From Bacillota bacterium (GTDB lineage Bacteria > Eremiobacterota > SpSt-956 > JAKJGF01): 15,247 nt of DNA. The stretch covers positions 1 through 15,247 of the forward strand of contig JAKPQU010000160.1 in NCBI GenBank assembly GCA_029555925.1, written 5' to 3'. The notes under the pieces were generated by a model. It made no database searches and was not told the origin of the DNA. It saw nothing but the letters and a program-made list of their open reading frames with translations. Below are positions 1 to 7,293 of the stretch, piece by piece. The stretch's first letter is position 1. Each line of letters opens with the position of its first letter. Both the position numbers and the translations under genes were made by a program.

Positions 1-286
1 CTGGAACGTTTATAACAGTTACAGCTTATATCATGCTACTTTACATTATAATTCAATAAAATATACCTGTGCTGCCGTGATATTTTTTTCTCCGGAACAC
101 CAGGCAGGCAGACTACTATGTCTAAAGCTAAATAGTATAATATGCACGATCTTAATCGGATATTTTATGATATAATTACTTTAGTGAGCATAAATAATAC
201 AATAACGCGTGCCGGGAGGAAGGCTGTTATTACATGATTATGCTCAATCCTGTAATGGGACAGGGAAATTTTGGAGGTAGAAGCTT
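1..286 (+). promoter_or_regulatory. Upstream region of the YkgJ-like gene; weak promoter signals
   Basis: No convincing gene lies here. Two TATAAT hexamers at 136-141 and 171-176 could be -10 boxes, but neither has a good -35 box. A sequence able to pair as ATTACA (229-234) with TGTAAT (251-256), extended by CTGT (224-227) with ACAG (260-263), could form a hairpin in the leader. A strong SD-like GGGAGGA (214-220) is followed 13 nt later by an ATG (234) opening a 24-codon frame that overlaps the start of the downstream gene. The real SD of the next gene is GGAGGT at 273-278. Confidence 0.3.
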
Positions 287-940
287 ATGTCAGTACAATT
301 ATGTATAAACATGGAAGAAATTTACTGGAGTTTCTGGGGACAACTGGGATATATGAAAATTCAAAAATCAAGTACTCTGGAAATTTTAAATTCCATAGAA
401 CATGCTCTATGTATATATTTCAACACAATAGTAGAATATCTTGACAGCAGTCTGGACAGAGCCATAGATAATTATCACAATACTCTGGATAAAAGATCTG
501 TCACCCATCCGGGTGCTTATGAACTGGGGAAAGATGAATGTGTTCAATGCGGAGGATGTTGCTGGACATGGCCATGCAGCCTTACTCAGGAAGAAGCGGA
601 GAGAATAGCTGAATATCTGAATATGTCTGGCCCGGCTTTTATAGAACATTATACTGTAATAAACAATGGCATAAGAACCATACGACGTCATGAATGGGCA
701 GACATTGCAAATAAAATTTTATGCGGGGAAAGATTGTATGATATCAGCACACCATGTGTATTTTTCGATGATGGCACCAGAAATTGTAAAATCCATCAAG
801 TAAAACCTCTTGAAGGTAAAACATGTAAATGCTGGGAAGAAGAAAAAGCCTTCAGACATGGAGTAAATATGTTGAAGGAAAAATACAGCAAAAGAATGAA
901 GTATTTAATTGCCGCAATTGACCGGGAAACGAACATGTGA
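287..940 (+). CDS. YkgJ-family cysteine-cluster protein (CxxCxxCC, putative metal-binding)
   Basis: The 217-residue product is a member of the zinc/iron-chelating CxxCxxCC family (YkgJ/UPF0153, PF03692). The diagnostic cluster is C85-x2-C88-x2-C91-C92 with C97 close behind, and a second set follows at C157, C167, C180 and C182 (C-x9-C then C-x-C), as expected for a metal- or Fe-S-binding fold. The first 80 residues are an amphipathic, mostly helical extension that the core family does not need. There is no signal peptide, so it is probably cytosolic. GGAGGT ends 8 nt before ATG 287, which fixes the start. The gene stands alone, convergent with the antiporter gene. The biochemical role of the family is poorly defined; related proteins are often annotated as Fe-S oxidoreductases or flagellin-methylase-like, and I do not claim either. 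Family assignment is firm, function unknown. Confidence 0.85.
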   Translation: MSVQLCINMEEIYWSFWGQLGYMKIQKSSTLEILNSIEHALCIYFNTIVEYLDSSLDRAIDNYHNTLDKRSVTHPGAYELGKDECVQCGGCCWTWPCSLTQEEAERIAEYLNMSGPAFIEHYTVINNGIRTIRRHEWADIANKILCGERLYDISTPCVFFDDGTRNCKIHQVKPLEGKTCKCWEEEKAFRHGVNMLKEKYSKRMKYLIAAIDRETNM

Positions 941-984
941 ACATGACAGAAAAAATTTTTCGAGAGATAAGGGGGAAATCTTAG

Positions 985-1076
985 AGAGCATAAGATATTT
1001 TGTGTAAACTTATCATGAAATAAGGCTTCGATAGAGGTTTACACAAAATTCATGACACAGTCGAATCTTATACCAG
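985..1076. repeat. Inverted repeat between convergent genes (terminator or IS-end relic)
   Basis: Perfect 13-bp arms ATTTTGTGTAAAC (997-1009) and GTTTACACAAAAT (1037-1049) flank a 27-nt loop. Outer segments ATAAGAT (990-996) and ATCTTAT (1065-1071) also pair, leaving about 15 unpaired nt (CATGACACAGTCGA region) on the right side only. The position between two converging stop codons suits a bidirectional terminator, but the stem is AT-rich and has no clean U-tract. The right arm plus its extension (TTTACACAAAATTCATGACAC) resembles the termini of IS256-family elements, so this may instead be a collapsed IS end. That resemblance is from memory, not a search. Confidence 0.55.
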
Positions 1077-1135
1077 TGGGATTGCTCCGTCATTACGTTC
1101 CTTGCAGTGAACTGATGCGTAATTCCTGCCCTGTT

Positions 1136-3109
1136 TTATTTCAGATTGGAAAAACCTGCTATTTTCTCTGCAGTTCCGAGTAATACAAGAAGGTCATTCT
1201 CCTTCAGAACAGTATTTCCGTCAGGATTTTCTATTATCTGAGAGTCTCTCTGAATTGCCAGCAGGGTAATCTCATACTTCTTTCTCAAATCAATTTCTAC
1301 TAAAGACTTATCCGTTATATCGGCAACCTTACCGATACGAACAGTCGTAATTTCAATAGCAGGTATGGAGGTTAAATCCTGAATAGTGCTGCCTGTGTCA
1401 GGGGTACGGAACATTTTATATCTATCACTTCTGCAGCGGGAAATTATCTCTTCAATTTCATTCGATGGTATAAAATATTTCTTTAACACCCTGGTAAATA
1501 TTTCAATGGATGTTTCAAATTCTTCTGCAATAACCTCGTCTGCTCCGAGTTTATAAAGAGAGTCCATATCCAGAACAAAGCGGGTTCTCACAATAATATA
1601 TATGCTTCTATTCAATCGTCTGACAGATTCCGTAATCCTGAGTGTTGAAGGAGGATCATTTATACCTATAGCCACAATCCTTGCTTTTTCTATATTAAAA
1701 TGCTGAAGAACTGTTTCATAAGCCGCATCTCCGTAGAAAATCGGTTCACCTTTCTTCCGTTCCTTTTTGACAGTATCTGGGTTCAATTCTATGATTACAT
1801 AGGGGATGCCGGTACGTTTGCAGGCACATGCCAGATTTCTTCCGTTCACTCCGAAGCCTATTATAATCACATGATTTTCCATTTTATCTTTTTTATCAGG
1901 TTCTTCACCTTCTTCTTCGGATAAAAAGGCTGTTTTCATTCTTACAGGAACGTTCAAGGCCATATGTGACAGAGGTTTTGCAAGCATTATTATAAATGAA
2001 GTAAGAGCCATAGTAAGAATCGATACGGAAATAAATATCTGATAAGCATAATCTGAAAGCAGGGCGAATTTAATACCTGTTTTCGATAATATAAAAGAAA
2101 ACTCTCCTATCTGAGACAGGGCAAGGCCGGCTAAAATAACTGTACGAAAAGGATAGACCAGTAAAAGAGTGGAAAAACCTGCAACAAAGCTTTTCACTAA
2201 AATAACAATAACAGTTACAAGGAGAATAATCCAGAAATTTTCGTAAAGAAACCGTATATTTAAAAGCATACCTATAGATATAAAGAAAAAACTCATAAAT
2301 AAATCTTTCAGAGGTAAAATACTTGCCATAGTCTGATGACCATATCCGGATTCGGAGATTACTATTCCTGCAAGGAAAGCTCCCAGTGCAAGAGAAAGAC
2401 CGGCACTGTAAGTTATCCATGCCTCTCCGAAACATATTAATACGACAGTCAGTATAAACAGTTCTTTACTCCTTGTTCTTGTTACTTTATATAAAAGATA
2501 GGGTACAATCCATTTTGCACCTGTTATTACGATGGCTATAATAGCTATTATTTTTACTATAATTAAAAGAATTGAAGTATCAGATGTTATACTGTTTCCT
2601 CCCAGAAGAGGGGTGAACAACATCATGGGAACTATAATAATATCCTGAAATATTAATATGGCAAGGGATACCCTGCCATAGGGACTGTCCATTTCGCCTC
2701 TTCCCTGAATAATTTTTAAAACAATAGCCGTACTGCTCAGGGATACAAGGAAACCTGCAAAAATAGCATCACCTGTCCTGTAACCGAATAATTTTAAGAT
2801 TAAAAATGTAGAAAGAATAGTAAAAATTACCTGAAGTGAACCTCCCATGAGGGCAGGTTTTTTAAATTGTACCAGATGTGCTATGGAAAATTCTATACCT
2901 ATAGTAAAAAGCAACAGAATAACACCTGTCTCTGCAAGAACTTCAACTTCATGAACAGATTTTACCAGAGCCAGGCTATAGGGGCCTGCAATAGCTCCTG
3001 CAATAAAAAATCCGACTATACCCGGAATCTTCAACCTGAAACAAATACATAAAGAAATAACAGAAAGGGTTAAAATAATTATCATTTCATCAAATAAAGA
3101 CGGCTTCAT
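1136..3109 (-). CDS. CPA2-family cation:proton antiporter with RCK domains (KefB/KefC-like)
   Basis: This 657-residue inner-membrane protein probably exchanges K+ (or Na+) for protons and is gated by a cytosolic nucleotide-binding regulator. Residues ~5-385 are the Na+/H+ exchanger fold with many hydrophobic segments and CPA2 hallmarks: SSTAIVLKIIQ (125-135), the QD pair (155-156), GAFLAGIVISES (243-254, very like KefC) and FFFISIGM (274-281). A charged linker (~397-410) leads to an RCK_N/TrkA-N Rossmann domain, with GFGVNG (418-423) and the GD pair at 460-461, then a TrkA-C domain (~580-657). RCK_N plus RCK_C is the full-length plan of the family. AGGAGG lies just ahead of ATG 3109. It is downstream of the putative lipoprotein and DUF4105-like genes on the same strand, so it may share their transcript. 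Ion specificity and ligand cannot be read from sequence. Confidence 0.92.
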   Translation of the reverse strand: MKPSLFDEMIIILTLSVISLCICFRLKIPGIVGFFIAGAIAGPYSLALVKSVHEVEVLAETGVILLLFTIGIEFSIAHLVQFKKPALMGGSLQVIFTILSTFLILKLFGYRTGDAIFAGFLVSLSSTAIVLKIIQGRGEMDSPYGRVSLAILIFQDIIIVPMMLFTPLLGGNSITSDTSILLIIVKIIAIIAIVITGAKWIVPYLLYKVTRTRSKELFILTVVLICFGEAWITYSAGLSLALGAFLAGIVISESGYGHQTMASILPLKDLFMSFFFISIGMLLNIRFLYENFWIILLVTVIVILVKSFVAGFSTLLLVYPFRTVILAGLALSQIGEFSFILSKTGIKFALLSDYAYQIFISVSILTMALTSFIIMLAKPLSHMALNVPVRMKTAFLSEEEGEEPDKKDKMENHVIIIGFGVNGRNLACACKRTGIPYVIIELNPDTVKKERKKGEPIFYGDAAYETVLQHFNIEKARIVAIGINDPPSTLRITESVRRLNRSIYIIVRTRFVLDMDSLYKLGADEVIAEEFETSIEIFTRVLKKYFIPSNEIEEIISRCRSDRYKMFRTPDTGSTIQDLTSIPAIEITTVRIGKVADITDKSLVEIDLRKKYEITLLAIQRDSQIIENPDGNTVLKENDLLVLLGTAEKIAGFSNLK

Positions 3110-3176
3110 AAAAACCTCCTGAATATAAAATAGATTATCATAGGAATTTTCATTATTTTCTGACAGATCTGACTAT

Positions 3177-3623
3177 TTATCTTTCAGGAGGAGATCTGCC
3201 TTTACATTTATCAATACATGGGCTGTTTCTATTGCTATCTTGAGGAAGATCTATATAAGAACTTTTCACATAATCGTATCTTACAGATATATCTGACCGG
3301 GATTTTGAAAAATATTCATTTACTTTTAATTGATGGTTCGGAGCAGCAAGTATTGCATGGGCATTACCTTCTGAGATTACAGCCGTCTGTTCTGTTTCGA
3401 ATGCTTCACTCTGAAATTTATCATTAAAAAATACCGGCATTGATACAGATTTTATAACAGGTGTTTTTACTGCAGAGTATCCGGTATTACAGGCAGGCAT
3501 GGAACTGCTATAACATGAAAGAAACAGACCTAATATAAAACAGATGCTACATATGTGTATCTTAATTACAAATGCAATCACCTGCTTTACGTAAAATGTG
3601 GTAACTTCAGTCACAGCCACCAT
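3177..3623 (-). CDS. Small putative lipoprotein/exported protein of unknown function
   Basis: I do not recognise a family. The frame encodes up to 148 residues. A hydrophobic stretch (~22-36) ends in LFLSC (C37), a lipobox-like motif with an untypical Phe at -3, followed by a Ser/Pro-rich linker and a polar, Arg/Lys-rich C-terminus. This suggests a lipoprotein or an anchored periplasmic protein. The start is doubtful: ATG 3623 has no clear SD and leaves an unusually long n-region, while GTG at codon 15 would give a more normal signal peptide but also lacks a well-spaced SD. It sits 34 bp after the DUF4105-like gene and 67 bp before the antiporter gene, all on the minus strand, filling an otherwise empty gap. 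Codon use (many AGA, ATA, TTT) resembles its neighbours. Confidence 0.45.
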   Translation of the reverse strand: MVAVTEVTTFYVKQVIAFVIKIHICSICFILGLFLSCYSSSMPACNTGYSAVKTPVIKSVSMPVFFNDKFQSEAFETEQTAVISEGNAHAILAAPNHQLKVNEYFSKSRSDISVRYDYVKSSYIDLPQDSNRNSPCIDKCKGRSPPER

Positions 3624-3657
3624 CCATGAGAGAAATGAAACCGGTCAATCAGGTTCT

Positions 3658-4794
3658 TTATTGAAAATACTTTTCAGAAGGTTCTGTTACAGTATGACTT
3701 TCTCTTTCCATCCAGTGAGAAGTTTTTTCACTCAGGACTCCTCCTACCAGTCCAATTGTCGGCAGAGCCACTACGGCAGGCAGAGCCAGACTTCCAAGGG
3801 CTGTGCCGAGAAGAACTCCTGCAACGCCTGACATAATATGCCAGCCTTTCATTTCACTGAATTTCTTTATGGCATTTTTTATAAAAGATCCTTTTTTTTC
3901 TTCAGGAGGGAAAAGAGTTTTATCAGGCTCTGTCATAACAGGGCCGGTATCATCTATAATACCTTTAGAACCAAGGACAAAACTTCCCATTTTTGGAAGG
4001 CTTGTCTGAGGACTGTGTAATACCCCGGGTATAAGCCATTCTTTTATCTGCTGCTCTCTGGGCAGAACTGAATTTAACAGATGAAGTTGATTTGAATAAC
4101 AGCTATTTCTCGTAGTATGATAAGATTCATTGCTTATATCTTTTAAAGAAGCATCAATACTGTTCTTTAAAAATTCCTTTTTCTGCTCAGGAGTCAGGTT
4201 AAGTTTATATCTTATAAGTTTGCGGCCTTCTCTTCTGCAGGTCTTCTGCACTACATCTTTCCATGAGCCAAGCTGATAGACACTTTTATACTCATCTTTT
4301 TTCATACCATGGATAGGATTGTAGGTCTGACCTTCTTTGAGTCGTGCCTCAAAAGAAACGACCAGTCCGTTCTGAGTTTCTCCGTCAGGTGTTTGCATGC
4401 CATGACCATCTTCAAATTCAAAATATGCCAGAGTATGTCCTGCAATCCATTCAGGGCTGAATGGCTTCACGACAAAATAAACATCTTTTACTTTAGAGGG
4501 ATCTATTGATACCTCTTTAAATACCGGTTGCCAGTTTTCTTTTTGCTCTGCTTCTTTAAAGCCCAGTCTTACATTACCTATGTGAATTTTTCCATCTTCC
4601 GTAGTACCAAGATATGTTGCAGGACGCTGATCTTTACGCCAGGGAATATCATCAGTTTTTCCTGTCATGACAGGGCCTATATCCCCCGTTTCAGGTGATT
4701 TTTGAAAAGTATCTATTTGAGATATATCTATTGATTCTTTTTTCACTGACGGTATATAGTGATTCTTTACATTATAATTACTGGAAATTTGCAT
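3658..4794 (-). CDS. DUF4105/Lnb N-terminal-domain-like protein with glycine-rich hydrophobic C-terminus
   Basis: The 378-residue protein has no signal peptide. Residues 1-60 are polar and probably disordered. The central domain (~65-260) carries AGHTLAYFEF (H120) and, about 110 residues later, TTRNSCYSNQLHLLN (C232). This His...Cys arrangement is typical of DUF4105/Lnb-type thiol enzymes, where GH[ST]xxxF and an N-C motif hold the catalytic His and Cys. Residues 319-355 form an unusually long Gly/Ala/Leu hydrophobic stretch (GVAGVLLGTALGSL) that could insert in or associate with a membrane. A motif GPVMT occurs twice, at 40-44 and 284-288, each after D-x or D-T and before an acidic patch. 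An SD (AGGAGG) precedes ATG 4794 and a good promoter lies at 4827-4855. It is probably the first gene of the minus-strand unit. Family assignment is tentative and rests on the two motifs only; substrate unknown. Confidence 0.6.
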   Translation of the reverse strand: MQISSNYNVKNHYIPSVKKESIDISQIDTFQKSPETGDIGPVMTGKTDDIPWRKDQRPATYLGTTEDGKIHIGNVRLGFKEAEQKENWQPVFKEVSIDPSKVKDVYFVVKPFSPEWIAGHTLAYFEFEDGHGMQTPDGETQNGLVVSFEARLKEGQTYNPIHGMKKDEYKSVYQLGSWKDVVQKTCRREGRKLIRYKLNLTPEQKKEFLKNSIDASLKDISNESYHTTRNSCYSNQLHLLNSVLPREQQIKEWLIPGVLHSPQTSLPKMGSFVLGSKGIIDDTGPVMTEPDKTLFPPEEKKGSFIKNAIKKFSEMKGWHIMSGVAGVLLGTALGSLALPAVVALPTIGLVGGVLSEKTSHWMERESHTVTEPSEKYFQ

Positions 4795-4826
4795 ATGTAC
4801 CCCTCCTGATAATCAATCATAAAAAT

Positions 4827-4855
4827 ATTTTAACATTTTATCTTGAGATTAACAA
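4827..4855 (-). promoter_or_regulatory. Sigma-70-type promoter candidate for the DUF4105-like gene
   Basis: On the minus strand the hexamers TTGTTA (4855-4850) and TAAAAT (4832-4827) are separated by exactly 17 nt. A start about 7 nt downstream would leave a leader of roughly 25 nt that ends in the AGGAGG site ahead of ATG 4794. Confidence 0.5.
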
Positions 4856-4930
4856 GATATTAAGCTCAGATTGTGTAACTCCTGTAATCGGGTTAACTTA
4901 TAATTTTTTTCTATCATGTTAAGCTATCTT

Positions 4931-5068
4931 TATAGTGTATTTCATAACTTATTAGAATTTAAGTCGTCGTGACGCGTAACGCGTGACGGGTTTAATCCCT
5001 GCACATCACGCATTACGCTTTACGCATTACGAGGTCATTATTGATGGATAGTTATGAAACTAACTATA
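4931..5068 (+). repeat. MITE-like palindromic heptad element, copy A (138 bp)
   Basis: The ends are imperfect terminal inverted repeats: left TATAGTGTATTTCATAACT, right (complement) TATAGTTAGTTTCATAACT. Inside, heptads GTGACGC GTAACGC GTGACGG (4969-4989) face ATCACGC ATTACGC TTTACGC ATTACGA (5005-5032), which are partly complementary, so the whole element can fold as one long hairpin around a TTTAATCCCTG loop. An inverted copy lies at 11936-12080 (copy B) with three substitutions and one extra heptad. The right end contains GAGGT (5031-5035) and, 8 nt later, ATG (5044) reading outwards. No transposase gene is inside. Confidence 0.85.
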
Positions 5069-5070
5069 AT

Positions 5071-5204
5071 AAGTGGGTAGTGAGTAGTTATATGAAACTA
5101 CTATAATAAAAACTTACTGACCTGAGCATAAGCAATTAATATTTTAATATGTTATGAACCAGATAGATAAGGTTTTCTGGCTTTTCACTATTCACTACTC
5201 ACTT
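5071..5204 (+). repeat. Second palindromic heptad unit abutting copy A (134 bp)
   Basis: The end sequences AAGTGGGTAGTGAGTAGT (5071-5088) and, on the complement, AAGTGAGTAGTGAATAGT (5204-5187) match at 16 of 18 positions and are built from GTGAGTA/GTGAATA heptads. The left part also holds a third copy of the copy-A terminal motif (GTTATATGAAACTACTATA, 5087-5105). The interior is AT-rich with no gene. It begins 2 bp after copy A and ends 21 bp before the MBL-fold gene, so it occupies the leader or promoter of that operon. Confidence 0.6.
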
Positions 5205-5225
5205 CAGTAACATGGAGATGTATAT

Positions 5226-6068
5226 ATGTCAAAATTATCTATTTTCCACTTTTCCGAACTGTTTTGCTTTAATTTGCCGGTATTGGAAACAGAAACAAGG
5301 ATATTCGTAATAGATACCTATATGGGGCCATCATCTATAAAAGACGTTCTGGTTTACTGCCATAATATGAAAAAAAGAATCTATGCAGTAAATACCCATT
5401 CTCATTTCGATCACATATGGGGAAATTCTGCTTTCAAGGATTACGACATAATAGCACACAGTAAATGTCTGGAATTAATCCTTGCAGAAGGAGAAGACAT
5501 TCTAAAAGACATGTCAGAGAAAAATCCTGAACTGGTAAAGGAACATATTGAGATTACGCCTCCGAATCTTATCTTTGACAGTGAGCTGATATTTCAGGAC
5601 AAAGACTCTGCTGTAAAAATAAAATACATGCCGGGCCATTCGGTAGATTCTTCCGTAATAATGGTAATGCCGGAAAATATCCTTCTCGCAGGTGATATGG
5701 TGGAAGATCCCATACCTTTACTGCAGGGCACTCATATAGATAGGTACATAAAAAATCTTAAATATCTTGATGAAATGAATTTTTCAAGGGTAATACCATC
5801 TCACGGGGAAAGGCACGATAGCCGACTTATAAAAGATAATATATATTACCTGGAAAGTTTAAAAGAGATGGTTTCACAGTGTCTCAAAAAAGGTAAAAAA
5901 CCTTCGAAAGAGAATATATCATTAACTTCTCTTATAAAATCCGGTATAACACCTTTTTATATAAATGAACATGAAAATAATATAAGGAAAGTTATGGAGA
6001 ATTCAGATAAAAATAAGAATCTCAATCTGAACTCCGTGAGCCTGAAAAAAAATGGCCAATCGTCATAG
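5226..6068 (+). CDS. Metallo-beta-lactamase-fold hydrolase
   Basis: The 280-residue cytosolic MBL-fold enzyme has a complete dinuclear metal site: THSHFDH (H58, H60, D62, H63), PGHS (H138), AGD (D157) and SHG (H193). This is the ligand set of the glyoxalase II/lactamase superfamily, so it is expected to hydrolyse a thioester, ester or amide, or to act on a related substrate. The substrate is not deducible. ATG 5226 follows a GGAG (5212-5215) with about 10-nt spacing. Its last 17 nt overlap the MFS gene in another frame, so the two are translationally coupled. The C-terminal tail (~210-280) is Lys-rich and polar, longer than the minimal fold. First gene of a three-gene unit with MFS and SUMF1-like genes; I infer the hydrolase and the transporter handle the same or related small molecules. 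Confidence 0.9.
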   Translation: MSKLSIFHFSELFCFNLPVLETETRIFVIDTYMGPSSIKDVLVYCHNMKKRIYAVNTHSHFDHIWGNSAFKDYDIIAHSKCLELILAEGEDILKDMSEKNPELVKEHIEITPPNLIFDSELIFQDKDSAVKIKYMPGHSVDSSVIMVMPENILLAGDMVEDPIPLLQGTHIDRYIKNLKYLDEMNFSRVIPSHGERHDSRLIKDNIYYLESLKEMVSQCLKKGKKPSKENISLTSLIKSGITPFYINEHENNIRKVMENSDKNKNLNLNSVSLKKNGQSS

Positions 6069-7290
6069 TACTGTAAAGCTGGTATTCCGTTCCCTAGGTT
6101 CAAAGAATTATCTCTTATTCTTTATAGGACAGGGACTCTCCCTCATAGGCACATGGTGCCAGATTACAGCAATGAGCTGGCTCATATATCGTCTGACGAA
6201 GTCGGCTTTTCTGCTCGGAGCCATAGGTTTTACGTCTCAATTCCCTGCTTTTCTCATAGCACCTTTTGCAGGTGTTATAGCAGACAGAATGAGCAGGAAA
6301 AATATTCTGCTCATAACACAGATACTTTATATGATTCAGTCCTCTACTCTTGCCATGCTTGTCATATACAACCGTATAACCATATGGCATTTAATATTAT
6401 TAAGCCTTGTTGCAGGTATTATAAACGGTTTTGATATGACTGTAAGGCATTCATTTGTAAATGACCTGGTTGAGAACAAAGAACATCTTGGTAATGCAAT
6501 AGCACTGAATTCTTCTCTGTTCAATATGGCCAGACTGGTAGGCCCTACAATAGCAGGACTGATTATAGGAGCTGCAGGAGAAGGCATATGTTTTCTTATT
6601 AACAGCATAAGTTTTATTGCTATTATAATTGCACTTCTCTTCATGAAAATTAACGGCGAAGAAAGGAAAAAAACCGAATTTTTCCAGGGCATGAAAGAGG
6701 GATTTGTCGGTGCCTTCAATTCCGTTCCCATTAAAATGACACTGTTTCTTACGGCTCTGGTCAGTTTGATGGGTATGTCCTACGGTGTCCTTATGCCTGT
6801 TTTCGCAAAAGATATTTTTCATGGAGGGCCACATACACTGGGTTTCCTGATGTCTGCCTCAGGGCTCGGTGCTCTCATGGGAGCTCTTACCATTGCATCA
6901 AAAGAAACAAACAGAGGATTTGAAAGACTTATCCCTGCAGGGGCATGTATATGCGGCCTTGGTCTTACAGGTGCCGCTTTTTCATCCAATCTTTATTTAT
7001 CTATGGTATTAATCTTTTTAACAGGCTACGGCATGATTGTATTTTTTACATCCAGCAATACTCTTATACAGACCACTGCAGAAAAAGACATGTGCGGCAG
7101 AGTAATGAGCCTTTATACAATGTCTTTTTCCGGCACCATGCCTTTAGGCAGTATTCTTGCAGGTTCTCTTGCACAGAATATAGGTGCCCGGTATACTATA
7201 CTCATAGGAGGAGTCTTCTGTATCTTTGGTGCTCTTCTGTTTGTAACCAGGGTAAAGCAACAAAAGGAACAATTTGTCTATCAGGAGTGA
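6052..7290 (+). CDS. MFS exporter (MFS_3 / EntS-like)
   Basis: The 412-residue protein is hydrophobic throughout, with a profile consistent with 12 transmembrane helices. The N-terminus (SLGSKNYLLFFIGQGLSLIGTW) and GVIADRMSRKN (loop 2-3, residues ~75-85, with the MFS motif-A GxxxDRxxRK pattern) match the MFS_3/EntS class of proton-driven exporters (PF05977 type). VGPTIAGLIIGAAG in the middle is also typical. Likely role: efflux of a small molecule or siderophore-like compound across the inner membrane. ATG 6052 lies inside the end of the MBL gene. No strong SD is visible, which fits coupling by overlap. The SUMF1-like gene starts 3 bp after its stop. Transported substrate unknown. Confidence 0.88.
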   Translation: MANRHSTVKLVFRSLGSKNYLLFFIGQGLSLIGTWCQITAMSWLIYRLTKSAFLLGAIGFTSQFPAFLIAPFAGVIADRMSRKNILLITQILYMIQSSTLAMLVIYNRITIWHLILLSLVAGIINGFDMTVRHSFVNDLVENKEHLGNAIALNSSLFNMARLVGPTIAGLIIGAAGEGICFLINSISFIAIIIALLFMKINGEERKKTEFFQGMKEGFVGAFNSVPIKMTLFLTALVSLMGMSYGVLMPVFAKDIFHGGPHTLGFLMSASGLGALMGALTIASKETNRGFERLIPAGACICGLGLTGAAFSSNLYLSMVLIFLTGYGMIVFFTSSNTLIQTTAEKDMCGRVMSLYTMSFSGTMPLGSILAGSLAQNIGARYTILIGGVFCIFGALLFVTRVKQQKEQFVYQE

Positions 7291-7293
7291 TTT

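Noticed and set aside
2070..2435. Alternative-frame protein within the antiporter gene
   Set aside because: Fully inside a well-supported gene in another frame, Cys/Phe/Tyr-rich composition typical of a shadow frame.
4931..5068. CRISPR array made of the short repeats
   Set aside because: Units are 7 bp, contiguous and without unique spacers of constant length; no cas genes are present.
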